Assembly: GCF_937863485.1 (NCBI RefSeq)
Contig: NZ_CALMFY010000243.1
Span: 1 to 64,000, forward strand
Direction: 5' to 3'
DNA: 64,000 bases
From: an uncultured Nostoc sp.
GTDB taxonomy: Bacteria > Cyanobacteriota > Cyanobacteriia > Cyanobacteriales > Nostocaceae
The notes beneath the pieces are model-generated. The model was not told where the DNA came from, did not search any database, and saw only the letters and a list, made by a program, of their open reading frames with translations. Positions 35,642 through 45,146 of the stretch are shown piece after piece. The position numbers and the translations under genes were made by a program. Position 1 is the stretch's first letter. Every line of letters begins with the position of its first letter.

Positions 35642-36012
35642 CTAATTTGTACCCATTACCTTTGAGTACCATCATCTGCCTAAATTACACCCCAATGCTC
35701 TAGAAAATCTGAGGTTACCAAGATGATTACATCCTTAATTGCTGGATTCTGTGTCTTACTTTGTTCCGGATTTGCTAATAGCTATATTAGTTCATTGCTA
35801 CTCGAACAAACTTCAACTGACATCGGTAAAAACGATTAGTAAAATATACATGGTTTTAGTTCCCTGTCATACAGATGTAATGCTGATAATCGGTCAATAA
35901 TTAAGGATCATGTATCCTACATTATGAATTGTGATATTTTTAGCATTTACCATCGCTGGGGATTGTAGAGAGAAAGGATATTAAGAATACTTCCAAGAGA
36001 GGGATATTTGCA
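35642..36012. other. DUF2949-nifV spacer
   Basis: The 371-bp spacer contains the possible 38-aa membrane peptide described next and an AT-rich leader before nifV, including the ribosome site AGAGAGGGATATTTGCA just upstream of the ATG at 36013. None of the shared nifB/nifP motifs is present. Confidence 0.5.
35723..35839 (+). CDS. possible 38-aa membrane peptide
   Basis: The short frame reads MITSLIAGFCVLLCSGFANS and continues YISSLLLEQTSTDIG to a TAG. It has one hydrophobic helix (residues 4-18) and a polar tail, like small photosynthetic or regulatory membrane proteins. It starts 14 bp after AATCTGAGG, a fair ribosome site. Its reality depends on conservation that I cannot test. Confidence 0.35.
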   Translation: MITSLIAGFCVLLCSGFANSYISSLLLEQTSTDIGKND

Positions 36013-37146
36013 ATGAATCAAATCATAATTAATGACACTACATTGCGTGATGGCGAACAAGCAGCAGGTGTTGCTTTTAACCTAGAAGAAAAAGTAGCGA
36101 TCGCTAAATTTCTCGATGCCATTGGTATTCCCGAATTAGAAGTTGGTATACCAGCAATGGGTGACGAAGAAACACGAGCGATCGCAGCAATTTCTAACTT
36201 AGATTTACAAGCAAAACTCCTGGGCTGGAACCGTGCTGTGATCTCAGATATTAAGGCTTCTATCGCTTGCGGTCTGAACCGGGTGCATATCGCCATTCCC
36301 GTCTCTGGTATCCAAATCGCCGCCAAATTCCACGGTCAATGGCGAGTAAGTTTGCAAAAACTCAAAGACTGTATCAGCTTCGCCGTCGATCAAGGTCTTT
36401 GGGTAGCAGTCGGCGGAGAAGATTCTTCTAGGGCTGATGAAAACTTTCTCTTAGATGTAGCACTTTATGCTCAAGAATGGGGTGCATCTCGGTTCCGCTT
36501 CTGCGATACCGTAGGAGTTCTCGATCCTTTCACGACCTACACAAAGGTCAAACGGCTGGTTTCAGCTTTGATGATTCCCCTAGAAATCCACACCCACAAT
36601 GATTTTGGTCTGGCAACAGCGAATGCCCTTGCGGGTATCAAAGCTGGAGCCTTATCAGTGAATACCACAGTCAACGGATTGGGTGAAAGGGCGGGAAATG
36701 CAGCGCTAGAAGAAGTTGTGATGGCGATTAAACGCATCTATGGCGTTGATTTGGGTATCAACACTCGCAGTTTGCTGGAACTGTCTCAACTAGTTGCAGC
36801 TGCATCAGGTGCAGATGTACCACCCTGGAAAGCGATCGTTGGCGAAAATACCTTTGCTCACGAATCTGGCATTCATGCTCACGGAGTACTACAAAACCCC
36901 ATCACCTACGAACCATTTGCTCCCGAAGAGGTGGGTTGGGAACGGCGTTTAGTATTAGGAAAACATTCTGGACGGCATTTGGTTTCAAACTTGCTAGAGC
37001 AGCATGGAATTTTCTTGAACTCTCAAGAAACCCAGTCTGTTTTAGACGCAGTGCGCCATCAATCGGTACAGAAAAAACGCAGCCTGACTACAGAAGAACT
37101 ATTAAATTTGGTCAGAGAACAGAGGTATTCTCATGCAACGCGATGA
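36013..37146 (+). CDS. nifV: homocitrate synthase
   Basis: NifV condenses acetyl-CoA with 2-oxoglutarate to homocitrate, the organic ligand of FeMo-co. The 377-aa protein is a TIM-barrel member of the isopropylmalate/homocitrate synthase family: LRDGEQAAGVAF (catalytic Arg-Asp at the N-terminus), the metal-binding HTHNDFGLATANALAGIKAG, VNTTVNGLGERAGNAALEE and GENTFAHESGIHAHGVL. nifZ starts inside its last 14 bp, so they form an operon with nifT. The family includes LeuA; the homocitrate-specific call is from the nifZT context and short C-terminus, which lacks the LeuA regulatory domain. Confidence 0.96.
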   Translation: MNQIIINDTTLRDGEQAAGVAFNLEEKVAIAKFLDAIGIPELEVGIPAMGDEETRAIAAISNLDLQAKLLGWNRAVISDIKASIACGLNRVHIAIPVSGIQIAAKFHGQWRVSLQKLKDCISFAVDQGLWVAVGGEDSSRADENFLLDVALYAQEWGASRFRFCDTVGVLDPFTTYTKVKRLVSALMIPLEIHTHNDFGLATANALAGIKAGALSVNTTVNGLGERAGNAALEEVVMAIKRIYGVDLGINTRSLLELSQLVAAASGADVPPWKAIVGENTFAHESGIHAHGVLQNPITYEPFAPEEVGWERRLVLGKHSGRHLVSNLLEQHGIFLNSQETQSVLDAVRHQSVQKKRSLTTEELLNLVREQRYSHATR

Positions 37147-37420
37147 ATTAGAACTAAACTTGCCACCGGCTTTTGAAATTGGTGAAAAAGTCAGAGTTCG
37201 CAAACTGCTCAAGAACGATGGTACTTTTCCTGGTAAAGAAGTCGGGCAAGTTTTAGTGAAAAAAGGAGATATCGGTTACATAGCAAGTATAGGCACATAT
37301 TTGCAGAGTTCATATATCTATGCTGTGCATTTCTTAGAAACAGGGTTTGTCGTCGGCTGTAAGAAAAATGAACTAGAATCTGTTGAGGAATCTCATGAAA
37401 GTAATGCTACGCATGAATGA
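37133..37420 (+). CDS. nifZ: NifZ
   Basis: NifZ assists the formation of the second P-cluster in the MoFe protein. The 95-aa sequence contains the family motifs FEIGEKVRVRKLLKNDGTFPGKEVGQVLVKKGDIGYI and the terminal GFVVGCKKNELE, an SH3-like barrel. The start overlaps nifV by 14 bp, and its end overlaps nifT by 26 bp, indicating tight translational coupling. Length is normal for cyanobacteria. Confidence 0.95.
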   Translation: MQRDELELNLPPAFEIGEKVRVRKLLKNDGTFPGKEVGQVLVKKGDIGYIASIGTYLQSSYIYAVHFLETGFVVGCKKNELESVEESHESNATHE

Positions 37421-37598
37421 CGCCGGTACCTTAGTAGTCTACGTTGCTAAAAAAGACCTTGAGGAAGAAGTAGTCAAACAAACCGATGGAAATGATGGCA
37501 AGATTCTCACCCTAGCAAATGGTTGGGAATTGGAATTTCGTGATTTGCCAGACACAGCAAATTTACCGCAAACTGTAGAAGCTAAACGCCTCTCGTAA
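37395..37598 (+). CDS. nifT: NifT/FixU protein
   Basis: This is a small (67 aa from the ATG at 37395) protein of the NifT/FixU family, found in nif operons with unknown exact function. Motifs: MKVMLRMNDAGTLVVYVAKKDLEE and the typical LTLANGWELEFRDLP. An upstream in-frame codon at 37383 is less likely because GTTGAGGAATCTC, a good ribosome site, lies directly before 37395. It is followed by a repeat block with ACGCGATTAATCGCGT palindrome that may terminate the operon. Confidence 0.95.
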   Translation: MKVMLRMNDAGTLVVYVAKKDLEEEVVKQTDGNDGKILTLANGWELEFRDLPDTANLPQTVEAKRLS

Positions 37599-37604
37599 AA
37601 AAAA

Positions 37605-37705
37605 AGTTAGGAGTGATGAATGATAATTTATGATTATTAACTCCTAACTTTTAACTCCTAACTCCTGCACAGACGCGATTAATCGCGTCTCTACTCCTAA
37701 CTTTT
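37605..37705. repeat. GTTAGGAGT/ACGCGATTAATCGCGT repeat block
   Basis: The block consists of GTTAGGAGT / ACTCCTAAC inverse copies and the 16-bp perfect palindrome ACGCGATTAATCGCGT. The same palindrome with the same flanks occurs in the repeats at 45765-45925 and 50855-51030. Position between nifT and the next gene suggests terminator use. Confidence 0.75.
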
Positions 37706-37713
37706 TATCAATC

Positions 37714-38256
37714 ATGGGTAACAAGTATCTGACATTATCAGAATTGAATCTTGAGGGACAGTTACTAGGTTTTGTTGGTGGTGATCCAGGAAAATATAAA
37801 TACTTGCAATTGGCAGTTCCATCTGGAAATGTGGAAATTAAACTGCCTAAAGAGTTGCGCCGTTCTCTGAGTTTATCCTTAGTTCCTGGCCAGCAAATTC
37901 GCGTTTGTGGTCATAGTAAGGTAGACTCGCGCACAAGTAAAATAAAAATCAAAGCCTATCGGGTGACACCAATTGATGCGTGTCCAAATCAAGATTTACC
38001 GCCTGAAACCAAAGCGAGGATTATGGTATGTCAAAAGTCAGGTTGCATCAAACGTGGTGGTAAAGGGTTTTTATCAGAATTAGAAAAAACTTTGAGCGAT
38101 CACGGTTTGTTAGACAAAGTTACCATTGAACAAACTGGTTGCCAAAAATGCTGTAGCAGCGCCCCCAACTGTGTTTTAGAACTTGGTAAAAAGAAATACA
38201 AGAATATTCAACCTGAAGCGATCGCATCTTTGCTAGAAAGTCACTTAACACAGTAA
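37714..38256 (+). CDS. (2Fe-2S) ferredoxin, thioredoxin-like fold
   Basis: The 180-aa protein has an N-terminal OB-like region (residues 1-85, LEGQLLGFVGGDPGKYKYLQLAV, LVPGQQIRVCGHSK) and a C-terminal thioredoxin-like [2Fe-2S] ferredoxin domain. The cluster cysteines are Cys-x4-Cys in VCQKSGC and GCQKCC, followed by CVLELGKKKYKNI. It follows nifVZT in the same direction, 115 bp downstream with a repeat block between, so it may or may not belong to that transcript. Related proteins are conserved in heterocystous cyanobacteria near nif genes. An electron carrier role is inferred. Confidence 0.85.
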   Translation: MGNKYLTLSELNLEGQLLGFVGGDPGKYKYLQLAVPSGNVEIKLPKELRRSLSLSLVPGQQIRVCGHSKVDSRTSKIKIKAYRVTPIDACPNQDLPPETKARIMVCQKSGCIKRGGKGFLSELEKTLSDHGLLDKVTIEQTGCQKCCSSAPNCVLELGKKKYKNIQPEAIASLLESHLTQ

Positions 38257-38391
38257 TAAACTTCTCTAGCTATTCTTCAAATAATACACAACTTTGTAGG
38301 GGTAAAATTTTACCCCTATTTGTTGTTGGTATCCTCTGTGTAGCACCCTTGTCAATTAAGATAAAAATAACTCTGCATTATCGTAGTTGTT

Positions 38392-38967
38392 ATGAGCCTT
38401 ACCACTGCTAAACGCTTTACTATAGCTGAATATCACCGTCTAGCTGAACTCGGCTTCTTTGAGGAGGATGAGCGAGTTGAGCTAATTAAGGGTGAAATAA
38501 TCCAGATGGCAGCAAAAGGTACACCGCATTCTGTTTGTGAAACACGCCTAGAGCGAGAGCTATATAAACTAGTAGGCGATCGCGCAACCCTGCGAGGACA
38601 ACAACCAATTACTTTGTCTAACAACAGTGAGCCTGAACCAGATAGAGTAATTGCAAAAAATAGAGATGATGACTATCTAGCGAATCATTCCAGCCCATCT
38701 GATATTTTACTCTTGATTGAGATTGCTGATTCATCCTTAAAATATGATCAAGACGAAAAGCTACCTATTTATGCGGAAGCAGGTATTTGTGATTATTGGA
38801 TATTCAATTTAGTAGATTATTATCTAGAATGCTATAGCGAACCTTATCAAGCTTTGCAAGGTAAATTTGGTTATCGTCGCAAGTTGATTTATCTGCCAAA
38901 TGAATCAGTTAATCTGCGCTGTTTCCCTGATTTAGTTGTGGATTTATCTAAGGTGTTTCCAGGTTGA
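38392..38967 (+). CDS. Uma2 family protein (DUF820)
   Basis: The 191-aa protein shows the Uma2 pattern: FTIAEYHRLAELGFFEEDERVELIKGEIIQMAAKGTPHS, EPEPDRVIAK, DILLLIEIADSSLKYDQDEKLPIYAEAGICDYWIFN. Uma2 proteins adopt a PD-(D/E)XK nuclease-like fold, and cyanobacteria carry dozens of copies; their biological role is unclear. Asp in EPDRV and the later EIADSSLKYDQDEKLP carry the expected acidic and Lys residues. The protein is full length and intact. It is followed by the short broken PIN gene on the other strand. Confidence 0.9.
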   Translation: MSLTTAKRFTIAEYHRLAELGFFEEDERVELIKGEIIQMAAKGTPHSVCETRLERELYKLVGDRATLRGQQPITLSNNSEPEPDRVIAKNRDDDYLANHSSPSDILLLIEIADSSLKYDQDEKLPIYAEAGICDYWIFNLVDYYLECYSEPYQALQGKFGYRRKLIYLPNESVNLRCFPDLVVDLSKVFPG

Positions 38968-39014
38968 CGTGTAAGAGCGATCGCTAAATATCTATATGTT
39001 ATAAAAATATTGCA

Positions 39015-39200
39015 TTATATTATAGGCGAATAGCCAGCTTGGTGAACTAGTATGGATGCCATCGTTGTTGGCGTGACATAACCCTCTATTTGCTCAGACT
39101 CAATCAACTCCCAGAGTTTTACAGAATCTTCCACAAATGGTTCTCGGTCTAGGAGAATATTTAAAAGAATATCAATATCTACTAAAACCCGTCTAATCAT
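39015..39200 (-). pseudogene. truncated PIN-domain (VapC-like) toxin
   Basis: The 61-aa frame starts MIRRVLVDIDILLNILLDREPFVEDSVKLWELI, a typical PIN N-terminus with the first catalytic Asp (VDIDILL), and continues GYVTPTTM before losing similarity in ASILVHQAGYSPII and a stop. PIN toxins are about 130 residues and need three further acidic positions, all missing. It therefore cannot be active. A separate unrelated-looking gene ends 18 bp upstream (39219-39620), in the place where an antitoxin would be expected. Confidence 0.75.
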
Positions 39201-39218
39201 TTTGTGTTGCCCTAATCT

Positions 39219-39620
39219 TTAATTTCCAGGTTTAGCAACTTCAACATCAGAAGAATACTGAGCGTTTCCTGATTTCCCACCCTTAAATATTCCGCGCACT
39301 CGTTTCAAACGTGGCAACTCTGTCACGGTTTCTTCTGTCGCTTCTGCTACTTCTGGGAGTAAATGTGCAACACCAAATAGTTTTCCCAAAGGAGATGTTT
39401 TTAGAAAAGCTTGCCTTTGAGCGTGAGTCATCATCTCACTTGACCCTACTCTTATTTCATCACTGCTCATATAGCTTTGCTTCTCACCATTGACTTTCGT
39501 GTAGCTGACAGAATTCTGCTGCTGCTGTTCGTGAAATCTGAAGCCATATAAATCTTCTCCAGGAGTGCTACGTGCGAACCCAAGATACTCCATCTGCACT
39601 TTATCTCTATAGTATGACAC
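39219..39620 (-). CDS. hypothetical protein, 133 aa
   Basis: The protein is polar and Glu/Gln/Ser-rich, with motifs YLGFARSTPGEDLYGFRF and KLFGVAHLLPEVAEATEETVTELPRLKRVRGIFKGGKSG. The start codon is GTG. It ends 18 bp before the truncated PIN gene; while this is the usual antitoxin position, no DNA-binding domain of the known antitoxin types is evident. Function is unknown. In the 331-bp region upstream (39621-39951) I see no further gene. Confidence 0.5.
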   Translation of the reverse strand: MSYYRDKVQMEYLGFARSTPGEDLYGFRFHEQQQQNSVSYTKVNGEKQSYMSSDEIRVGSSEMMTHAQRQAFLKTSPLGKLFGVAHLLPEVAEATEETVTELPRLKRVRGIFKGGKSGNAQYSSDVEVAKPGN

Positions 39621-39951
39621 AGCTGTATCTAGAGCTTGCAGAATAACTAGCGGCTCGTCTGCTTGTGTTTAACGAATCTTATGAGCTTTACCAAGATTGT
39701 TTGGATAATTACCTGAGTAGTTTTTATATTTGATAACTATCTTAGAGAAAAAATGCCCTTACTTTCTAGTAAGAGCATTGAGATTTACTTATTTAATGTT
39801 TAGTAAGGAAATCTATACAGTTTGGGATACTTTTCGCTTAAGCTTTATCCAATGTTCCATTACTCCAGCTATTATTTTTCCTGAGGAAAATGTAGTCTTT
39901 TCTCTTGTCCATAATCACTGAAGATAAATCAAACTGTATTGTGAATAGTCC

Positions 39952-40896
39952 CTACCCAATTGCTACGCTAATTAATTTCTTGCGCCGTTTGCTGCCAGCT
40001 AAGGCCAGACCGACGATTCCTAAACCAGTGAGACTAGCAGGCTCAGGAGTCGATTGGACAATACCAGATTTCTTGAATTCAAATGCAATGGTTTGTGTGC
40101 CGTTGAATTTGTTGGCATTATAGCCAGTGGTTAGCAACTGCTGCGTTACATCACCCTGTGCTAAAAACGAAATTCCATTAAGATATTTTCCAGAGTCAAT
40201 GACATTGAGATTAAATGTATTGTCATTGCCGTTATTAGTAAAGTAACTACTGGTCAAATCACCATAACTGGCAACACCACCACCTGTTTTTACCTGACCT
40301 TCGTAAGAATTCCCTCCTCCTGCCAAACCACCATATGTAGCAACAGTGTAGCCTTCTTTGATATTAGTAACTGTCTTTGCCTGAACACCACTATAAACAC
40401 CTAGTTGTTGTACCCCTGAAGCATTCACTGAGGAGAAATGAATACCAAACAAATCCCCGCTGCTCATTGCATTATCAAAGGTCTTACCGGCCATGTTAAA
40501 AAACAAATCACCATATCCAATCTGACCGCCTGTAGCACCCTGTTCAGCCTCTCCTGTTAACTTCATATTGCCATTGATTGCCACAATGACGCTGGTAGCA
40601 GTTTCTTTGATAGCCATACCAGAGATATCGTAGGGATTTACTGTCCCTGGTGCGGCACCAACCCAGTAGTTCCCGTTCATTCCATCTGTGTTTGAATCAA
40701 ATGCATACTGCCAGCCGCTAGCATCAGTGGAGTTTTGACCCACCAAAAGACCGGTAGTGTCGTTCAAACACTCCAAAGATATGCTAAATGCTGTTCCTTT
40801 TAAGTCGGAGGCATATGCTCCTTGACCAGCCACAAAGAAGATTCCAAAAGTGGTAATGCCAATCTTCAGTAAATTGAGTAAGCTGTGAGTTTTCAT
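39952..40896 (-). CDS. XDD3-type exosortase-dependent surface protein (PEP-CTERM)
   Basis: The 314-aa protein has a signal peptide (KTHSLLNLLKIGITTFGIFFVAGQGAYAS) and a C-terminal PEP-CTERM sorting tag: TPEPASLTGLGIVGLALAG followed by SKRRKKL, a proline-rich motif, a membrane helix and a basic cluster. Such proteins are exported, processed by exosortase and placed on the cell surface or extracellular matrix. The body is a Gly/Asn/Thr-rich beta-domain (AGQGAYASDLKGTAFSISLECLNDT, GDLFFNMAGKTFD, GQIGYG), consistent with the XDD3 class. No exosortase gene is close by. The ATG start fits the signal sequence. Confidence 0.85.
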   Translation of the reverse strand: MKTHSLLNLLKIGITTFGIFFVAGQGAYASDLKGTAFSISLECLNDTTGLLVGQNSTDASGWQYAFDSNTDGMNGNYWVGAAPGTVNPYDISGMAIKETATSVIVAINGNMKLTGEAEQGATGGQIGYGDLFFNMAGKTFDNAMSSGDLFGIHFSSVNASGVQQLGVYSGVQAKTVTNIKEGYTVATYGGLAGGGNSYEGQVKTGGGVASYGDLTSSYFTNNGNDNTFNLNVIDSGKYLNGISFLAQGDVTQQLLTTGYNANKFNGTQTIAFEFKKSGIVQSTPEPASLTGLGIVGLALAGSKRRKKLISVAIG

Positions 40897-41424
40897 TATT
40901 TATAACTTGATTGATTTAGGGAATCACAATTTCCTGGACTTCTCTATTTGTAAGTGGAATTACAAAAACAAAAAAGCGTGATTCTTCTGAAAATATAATT
41001 TGGAAAAGTTAACGGTAATTTTATAAAACTCAAATAACCAATTACATATTTAGTTGAAATTACTTTTACTTTACCTAATTGTCTTCAATGTGAAATAGGA
41101 GTAAAGCCAAGTAGGCCTAGTAGCCTAAGGTTTTTTGCACCCTTTTACTTAGATAGTTTTGAAAAATTTTTGGGTTTGTGTAAGCTTAATAAACCATATC
41201 TCGCCAGCATCTCCGTACAGGGCATCTAAACCTGCGATCGCTAGAAATTTCTTGTCTGCATTGATCTACTTTAGAAAGTAATATCCGCTTCGGATGAACA
41301 CTTGGGCATTTACATTGCACTCTTGCTAGTTAAGGGAGTCAGGAGCCAAGGGGTCGAAATCAATAAGCCTCCTGACGACTGACACCTATATTCTGCTTCC
41401 TAGCTAAAGATGCAACCCTCCTAA
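40897..41424. other. intergenic region upstream of the PEP-CTERM gene
   Basis: No gene is seen. Features are a short dyad TAGGC / GCCTA followed by AAGGTTTTTT (41112-41135), a GCGATCGC-type site at about 41236, and an otherwise AT-rich leader. The right end (41330-41424) follows the stop codon of the acyltransferase gene. Confidence 0.45.
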
Positions 41425-42807
41425 TCAAATCAATCCTTCCAACGCGTGTTGTAAATCATTCGTCACTTCAGCAACAGCTTGCCTAGCACCCAAACGATTT
41501 TCTCTATACGCCGGGTAGTGCTGAGAAACAGATATCGGTTCACCCACAGTAATTTTGACTTTTTGCTTACCCAATTGCGGACGCCAGACAGCTTTATCGC
41601 CTTTGATTTTGGCAATCATCTGCCATAAAATTAAAGTTGTCTCAGCAAACCTTTCTACCGTTGGATTTTCACGAATATAATTACCAGAAACTGCCACAAA
41701 ACTTTCTACTAAACGCATATGCCACATCCGCGCATTCGCTTCTTCCGCAACGCGATCGCCTAAAGCTTTCTCTACAGCGGATACTCCTTTTACATCCTTA
41801 AAATCTTCTCTAAATATATAATTCCAACCTGCTTGTTCTACCCGCCGACAGCGGTCACTCAAAGTACCTTTTGACTGCAAATCAAAATACTGTTCTGATA
41901 TTTGTAGCGCTGCATTTAACAAAGCTTGTAAACGAACTGCTAGCACTTCATTTCTATCTTCAATTTCTCCTACTACCGTTTTGGCATCTGGCAGCTTGAG
42001 ATGATAAAACCGCGTGTAAAATTGTTCCATCAGCGAAAGTAAATGTTCTGCCAAAGTCAACAACCGGGGATAAAGCGACTCCACGGAAGCATGTTCTGAT
42101 GGATTCACAGGTAAACCACTAGCCGCTTCCAATTCACTTAAAAGATTTGCGATCGCATCCCAAGGAGCATCAACGTAACTATATTTAATCCCAACTGGTA
42201 CAATTAAAACCTGTTGATCGCGTCCAGCTTTGTGCAAATCTTCAGCACACCAAAAGCCTAATTGGGCGATACCGGGTTCCAGGGGGCTAATATTCTCTGA
42301 TAAACCATTGGTAGCACCTTCTGGCGCAGCAGCCATCGGGAATTTCCCATTGGCAAACAACTCACGCGCCGAACGTAACCCCGTCCAGTCAGCCTTACCC
42401 CGCTGAATCGGAGTACCACCTAAATGAGACATGATCCAGCCAACGTGGGCACCTGCCCATAGAGGAATGCCGCGATCGTAGATAAAATGAGCGTGAATCG
42501 GAAATTCTAGCGCTGTACCTTGCGATCGTGCTACCTTTGGCACCAGTTGAGACAGCAAGTAGCCCAAACAAAGTGGATCATCTGTTTTAGGATGGCGAAA
42601 TGCCAGCATAAAACGGATCTTATCCTCCTGAAACTGGCGATAGACATCTACCAGAGCCTCTACATTGTCTGCTTCAATTTGGGTAATAGCTGTTTGCCAG
42701 TTTATCCAACTGGGTAGCAACAGATGGACAACTCGTAGTAATAAGGGGTTAAACGCCGGCGGAATAAATTCTAAGGGTGCTTGTGCTTGATAAATTACAT
42801 CTGGCAA
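41425..42807 (-). CDS. PlsC-like acyltransferase
   Basis: This is a 460-aa glycerolipid acyltransferase-like protein. The family motif I HX4D is seen as HPKTDD (about residue 78), motif II as GWIMSHLGGTPIQRGKADW and motif III as MAAAPEGATNG (PEGxTxG). The C-terminal half is helical (YDLQSKGTLSDRCRRVEQAG). Such proteins acylate lysophosphatidate or related lipids at the membrane; the substrate here is unknown. No clear transmembrane helix is present, so it may be peripheral. The protein is longer than bacterial PlsC (about 250 aa), typical of a cyanobacterial subgroup. Confidence 0.85.
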   Translation of the reverse strand: MPDVIYQAQAPLEFIPPAFNPLLLRVVHLLLPSWINWQTAITQIEADNVEALVDVYRQFQEDKIRFMLAFRHPKTDDPLCLGYLLSQLVPKVARSQGTALEFPIHAHFIYDRGIPLWAGAHVGWIMSHLGGTPIQRGKADWTGLRSARELFANGKFPMAAAPEGATNGLSENISPLEPGIAQLGFWCAEDLHKAGRDQQVLIVPVGIKYSYVDAPWDAIANLLSELEAASGLPVNPSEHASVESLYPRLLTLAEHLLSLMEQFYTRFYHLKLPDAKTVVGEIEDRNEVLAVRLQALLNAALQISEQYFDLQSKGTLSDRCRRVEQAGWNYIFREDFKDVKGVSAVEKALGDRVAEEANARMWHMRLVESFVAVSGNYIRENPTVERFAETTLILWQMIAKIKGDKAVWRPQLGKQKVKITVGEPISVSQHYPAYRENRLGARQAVAEVTNDLQHALEGLI

Positions 42808-42957
42808 GGTAGTTGTCTCCTAAAGTTGTGATCAAAAAAGGCGGAAAGCTATAAATAAAAATGAAAAAGAAATAACACTGTATACTTTGTACTTCATCCT
42901 TAATACTTCATACTTTAGTTGACATAGAAATTAGTGAGCAAAGAAAGGCTATAAACG

Positions 42958-44772
42958 ATGCGACTGTCACAAATGTTATTCGTTACACTCCGGGATGATC
43001 CAGCTGATGCTGAGATTCCTAGCCATAAATTATTACTCCGTGCAGGTTACATTCGTCGCATCGGAAGCGGTATCTATGCTTATCTCCCACTGATGTGGCG
43101 GGTACTGCAAAAAGTTTCCCAGATTGTGCGGGAAGAAATGAACGCTACAGGCGCACAAGAATGTCTTTTACCGCAATTACAACCCGCTGATTTATGGAAG
43201 GAATCGGGACGCTGGGACACTTACACCAAAGCTGAGGGGATCATGTTTTCCCTAATTGATCGCCGTGAGCAACAATTAGGATTAGGCCCAACTCATGAGG
43301 AAGTAATCACAGCGATCGCTCGTGATATGATTCGCTCTTATCGCCAGCTACCACTGCACCTCTACCAAATTCAAACCAAGTTCCGCGATGAAATTCGTCC
43401 CCGCTTTGGTTTGATGCGTGGACGGGAATTTATCATGAAGGACGGCTATTCCTTCCATGTCGATGAAGCCAGCCTCAAAGAAACTTACCAGGATATGTAT
43501 AAAGCCTACAGCAATATCCTGCGACGTTCTGGTTTAGCTTTTCGGGCAGTGGACGCCGATTCTGGGGCAATTGGTGGTTCTGGTTCCACAGAATTTATGA
43601 TTTTGGCGGAAGCTGGTGAAGACGAAGTTCTCTACACTGAGGATGGTAAATACGCCGCTAACGTAGAAAAGGCTGTTTCTTTACCAATTGACGCCGAAAT
43701 CTCACGGTTTACAACCTATGAGAAACGCGATACACCTGGAACAGAAACGATTGAAAAGGTTTGTCAACTCCTTAACTGTTCTCCCACTCAATTAGTGAAA
43801 AACGTCCTTTATCAGACAGTTTATGATAATGGGATAACGGTGTTGGTTCTGGTGAACATCCGAGGCGATCAAGAAGTTAATGAGGTCAAGTTGCAAAATG
43901 AATTGACCAAATTAGCTCCTGAATATGGTGCTAAAACTATTATTAGTTTGAATGTACCAAATGTTGAAGCGCAGCAAACATGGACAGCGAAATCTCTACC
44001 TTTAGGTTACATTGCGCCAGACATCGCAGATGAGTATATTACCGCCAATAAACAGATTCATCCCAAGTTTTTGCGCTTGGTGGATCAAACAGTCGTTGAT
44101 TTAAAAAATTTTGTTACAGGCGCGAATGAAGCTGGCTATCACGTAGTTGGTGCTAATTGGGGTGAGCAGTTTAAGTTACCAAGCAGTGTAGTAGATGTGC
44201 GGAAGGCAAGACCAGGCGATCGCGCCATCCATAACCCAGAACAAACTCTCTTCAGCGCCCGTGGAATTGAAGCAGGTCACATCTTCCAATTAGGTACTGA
44301 ATACTCTGAAGCGATGGGAGCAACTTATACCAATGAACAGGGCGAAGAAAAGCCGCTATTTATGGGTTGTTTTGGTGTCGGTGTGTCACGACTAGCACAA
44401 GCTGCCGTAGAGCAATCTTACGATAAAGATGGGATTATTTGGCCAGTAGCGATCGCACCCTATCACGCGATTGTCACAATTCCTAACATTAAGGATGCTC
44501 AACAAGTTGAAATCGCTCAAAAACTTTACACAGAACTGAATCAAGCGGGAATTGAAACTCTACTAGATGACCGCGATGAACGAGCGGGAGTGAAATTTAA
44601 AGATGCTGATTTGATTGGCATCCCTTATCGGATTGTAACCGGGCGAGCGATCGCTAATGGCAAAGTCGAAGTTGTAGAAAGAGCCACCCGTAAATCTCAA
44701 GAAATTGTCATTGATGAAGTTACAACTACACTTCATAACTGGATTACCGCAGCGATAGAGGGTAAAAATTAA
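42958..44772 (+). CDS. proS: prolyl-tRNA synthetase
   Basis: ProS charges tRNA-Pro. The 604-aa protein has the class II core: [18 protein letters not shown], motif 2 [24 protein letters not shown] and motif 3 [17 protein letters not shown]. Residues about 230-400 form the bacterial INS editing domain ([37 protein letters not shown]), and a C-terminal anticodon-binding domain follows ([10 protein letters not shown]). Length is normal for bacterial-type ProRS. It is divergent from the acyltransferase gene. The ATG is supported by an upstream GAAAGG site. Confidence 0.98.
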   Translation: MRLSQMLFVTLRDDPADAEIPSHKLLLRAGYIRRIGSGIYAYLPLMWRVLQKVSQIVREEMNATGAQECLLPQLQPADLWKESGRWDTYTKAEGIMFSLIDRREQQLGLGPTHEEVITAIARDMIRSYRQLPLHLYQIQTKFRDEIRPRFGLMRGREFIMKDGYSFHVDEASLKETYQDMYKAYSNILRRSGLAFRAVDADSGAIGGSGSTEFMILAEAGEDEVLYTEDGKYAANVEKAVSLPIDAEISRFTTYEKRDTPGTETIEKVCQLLNCSPTQLVKNVLYQTVYDNGITVLVLVNIRGDQEVNEVKLQNELTKLAPEYGAKTIISLNVPNVEAQQTWTAKSLPLGYIAPDIADEYITANKQIHPKFLRLVDQTVVDLKNFVTGANEAGYHVVGANWGEQFKLPSSVVDVRKARPGDRAIHNPEQTLFSARGIEAGHIFQLGTEYSEAMGATYTNEQGEEKPLFMGCFGVGVSRLAQAAVEQSYDKDGIIWPVAIAPYHAIVTIPNIKDAQQVEIAQKLYTELNQAGIETLLDDRDERAGVKFKDADLIGIPYRIVTGRAIANGKVEVVERATRKSQEIVIDEVTTTLHNWITAAIEGKN

Positions 44773-45146
44773 ACGCATAGGTGCTTCACCTTCCCGCAGG
44801 ACAAGGGTGCAAAGGTTTACGCAGAGGAATAAATACTTCACTTTGCGTTCCTCTGTGTTTTCCAGCCTGCGGCAAGCCGCAAAAGCGTCTACAGTGTTCC
44901 TTTGCTTTGTAAATTTAATTTTCAATCATCTCTAGAAAGAATGAGATTTACATAATTTGGAGGTGACGGATTAGAAGTAAAAATTCTAGAATTGAATAAG
45001 GGACTTGCATAATTAAAAATAATTGTATTTTGATGCATCAAGCCTCCTCCAAGTTGTGGGAAACTCTCCACTTATAAGTATCGTCTTTAACCAGGCTGCT
45101 CCTCACATAACTCCCATATCAGCCCTCAGTCAGGAAGGTTTTGAAC
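44773..45146. other. proS-GerMN intergenic region
   Basis: The gap contains degenerate palindromic sequence around GCAGGACAAGGGTGC and GCAAGCCGCAAAAGCG (44797-44890). No gene and no clear terminator are seen. Confidence 0.4.

Noticed and set aside
37133-37420. Frameshift between nifV and nifZ
   Set aside because: The 14-bp overlap is the normal coupled arrangement and both proteins are full length.
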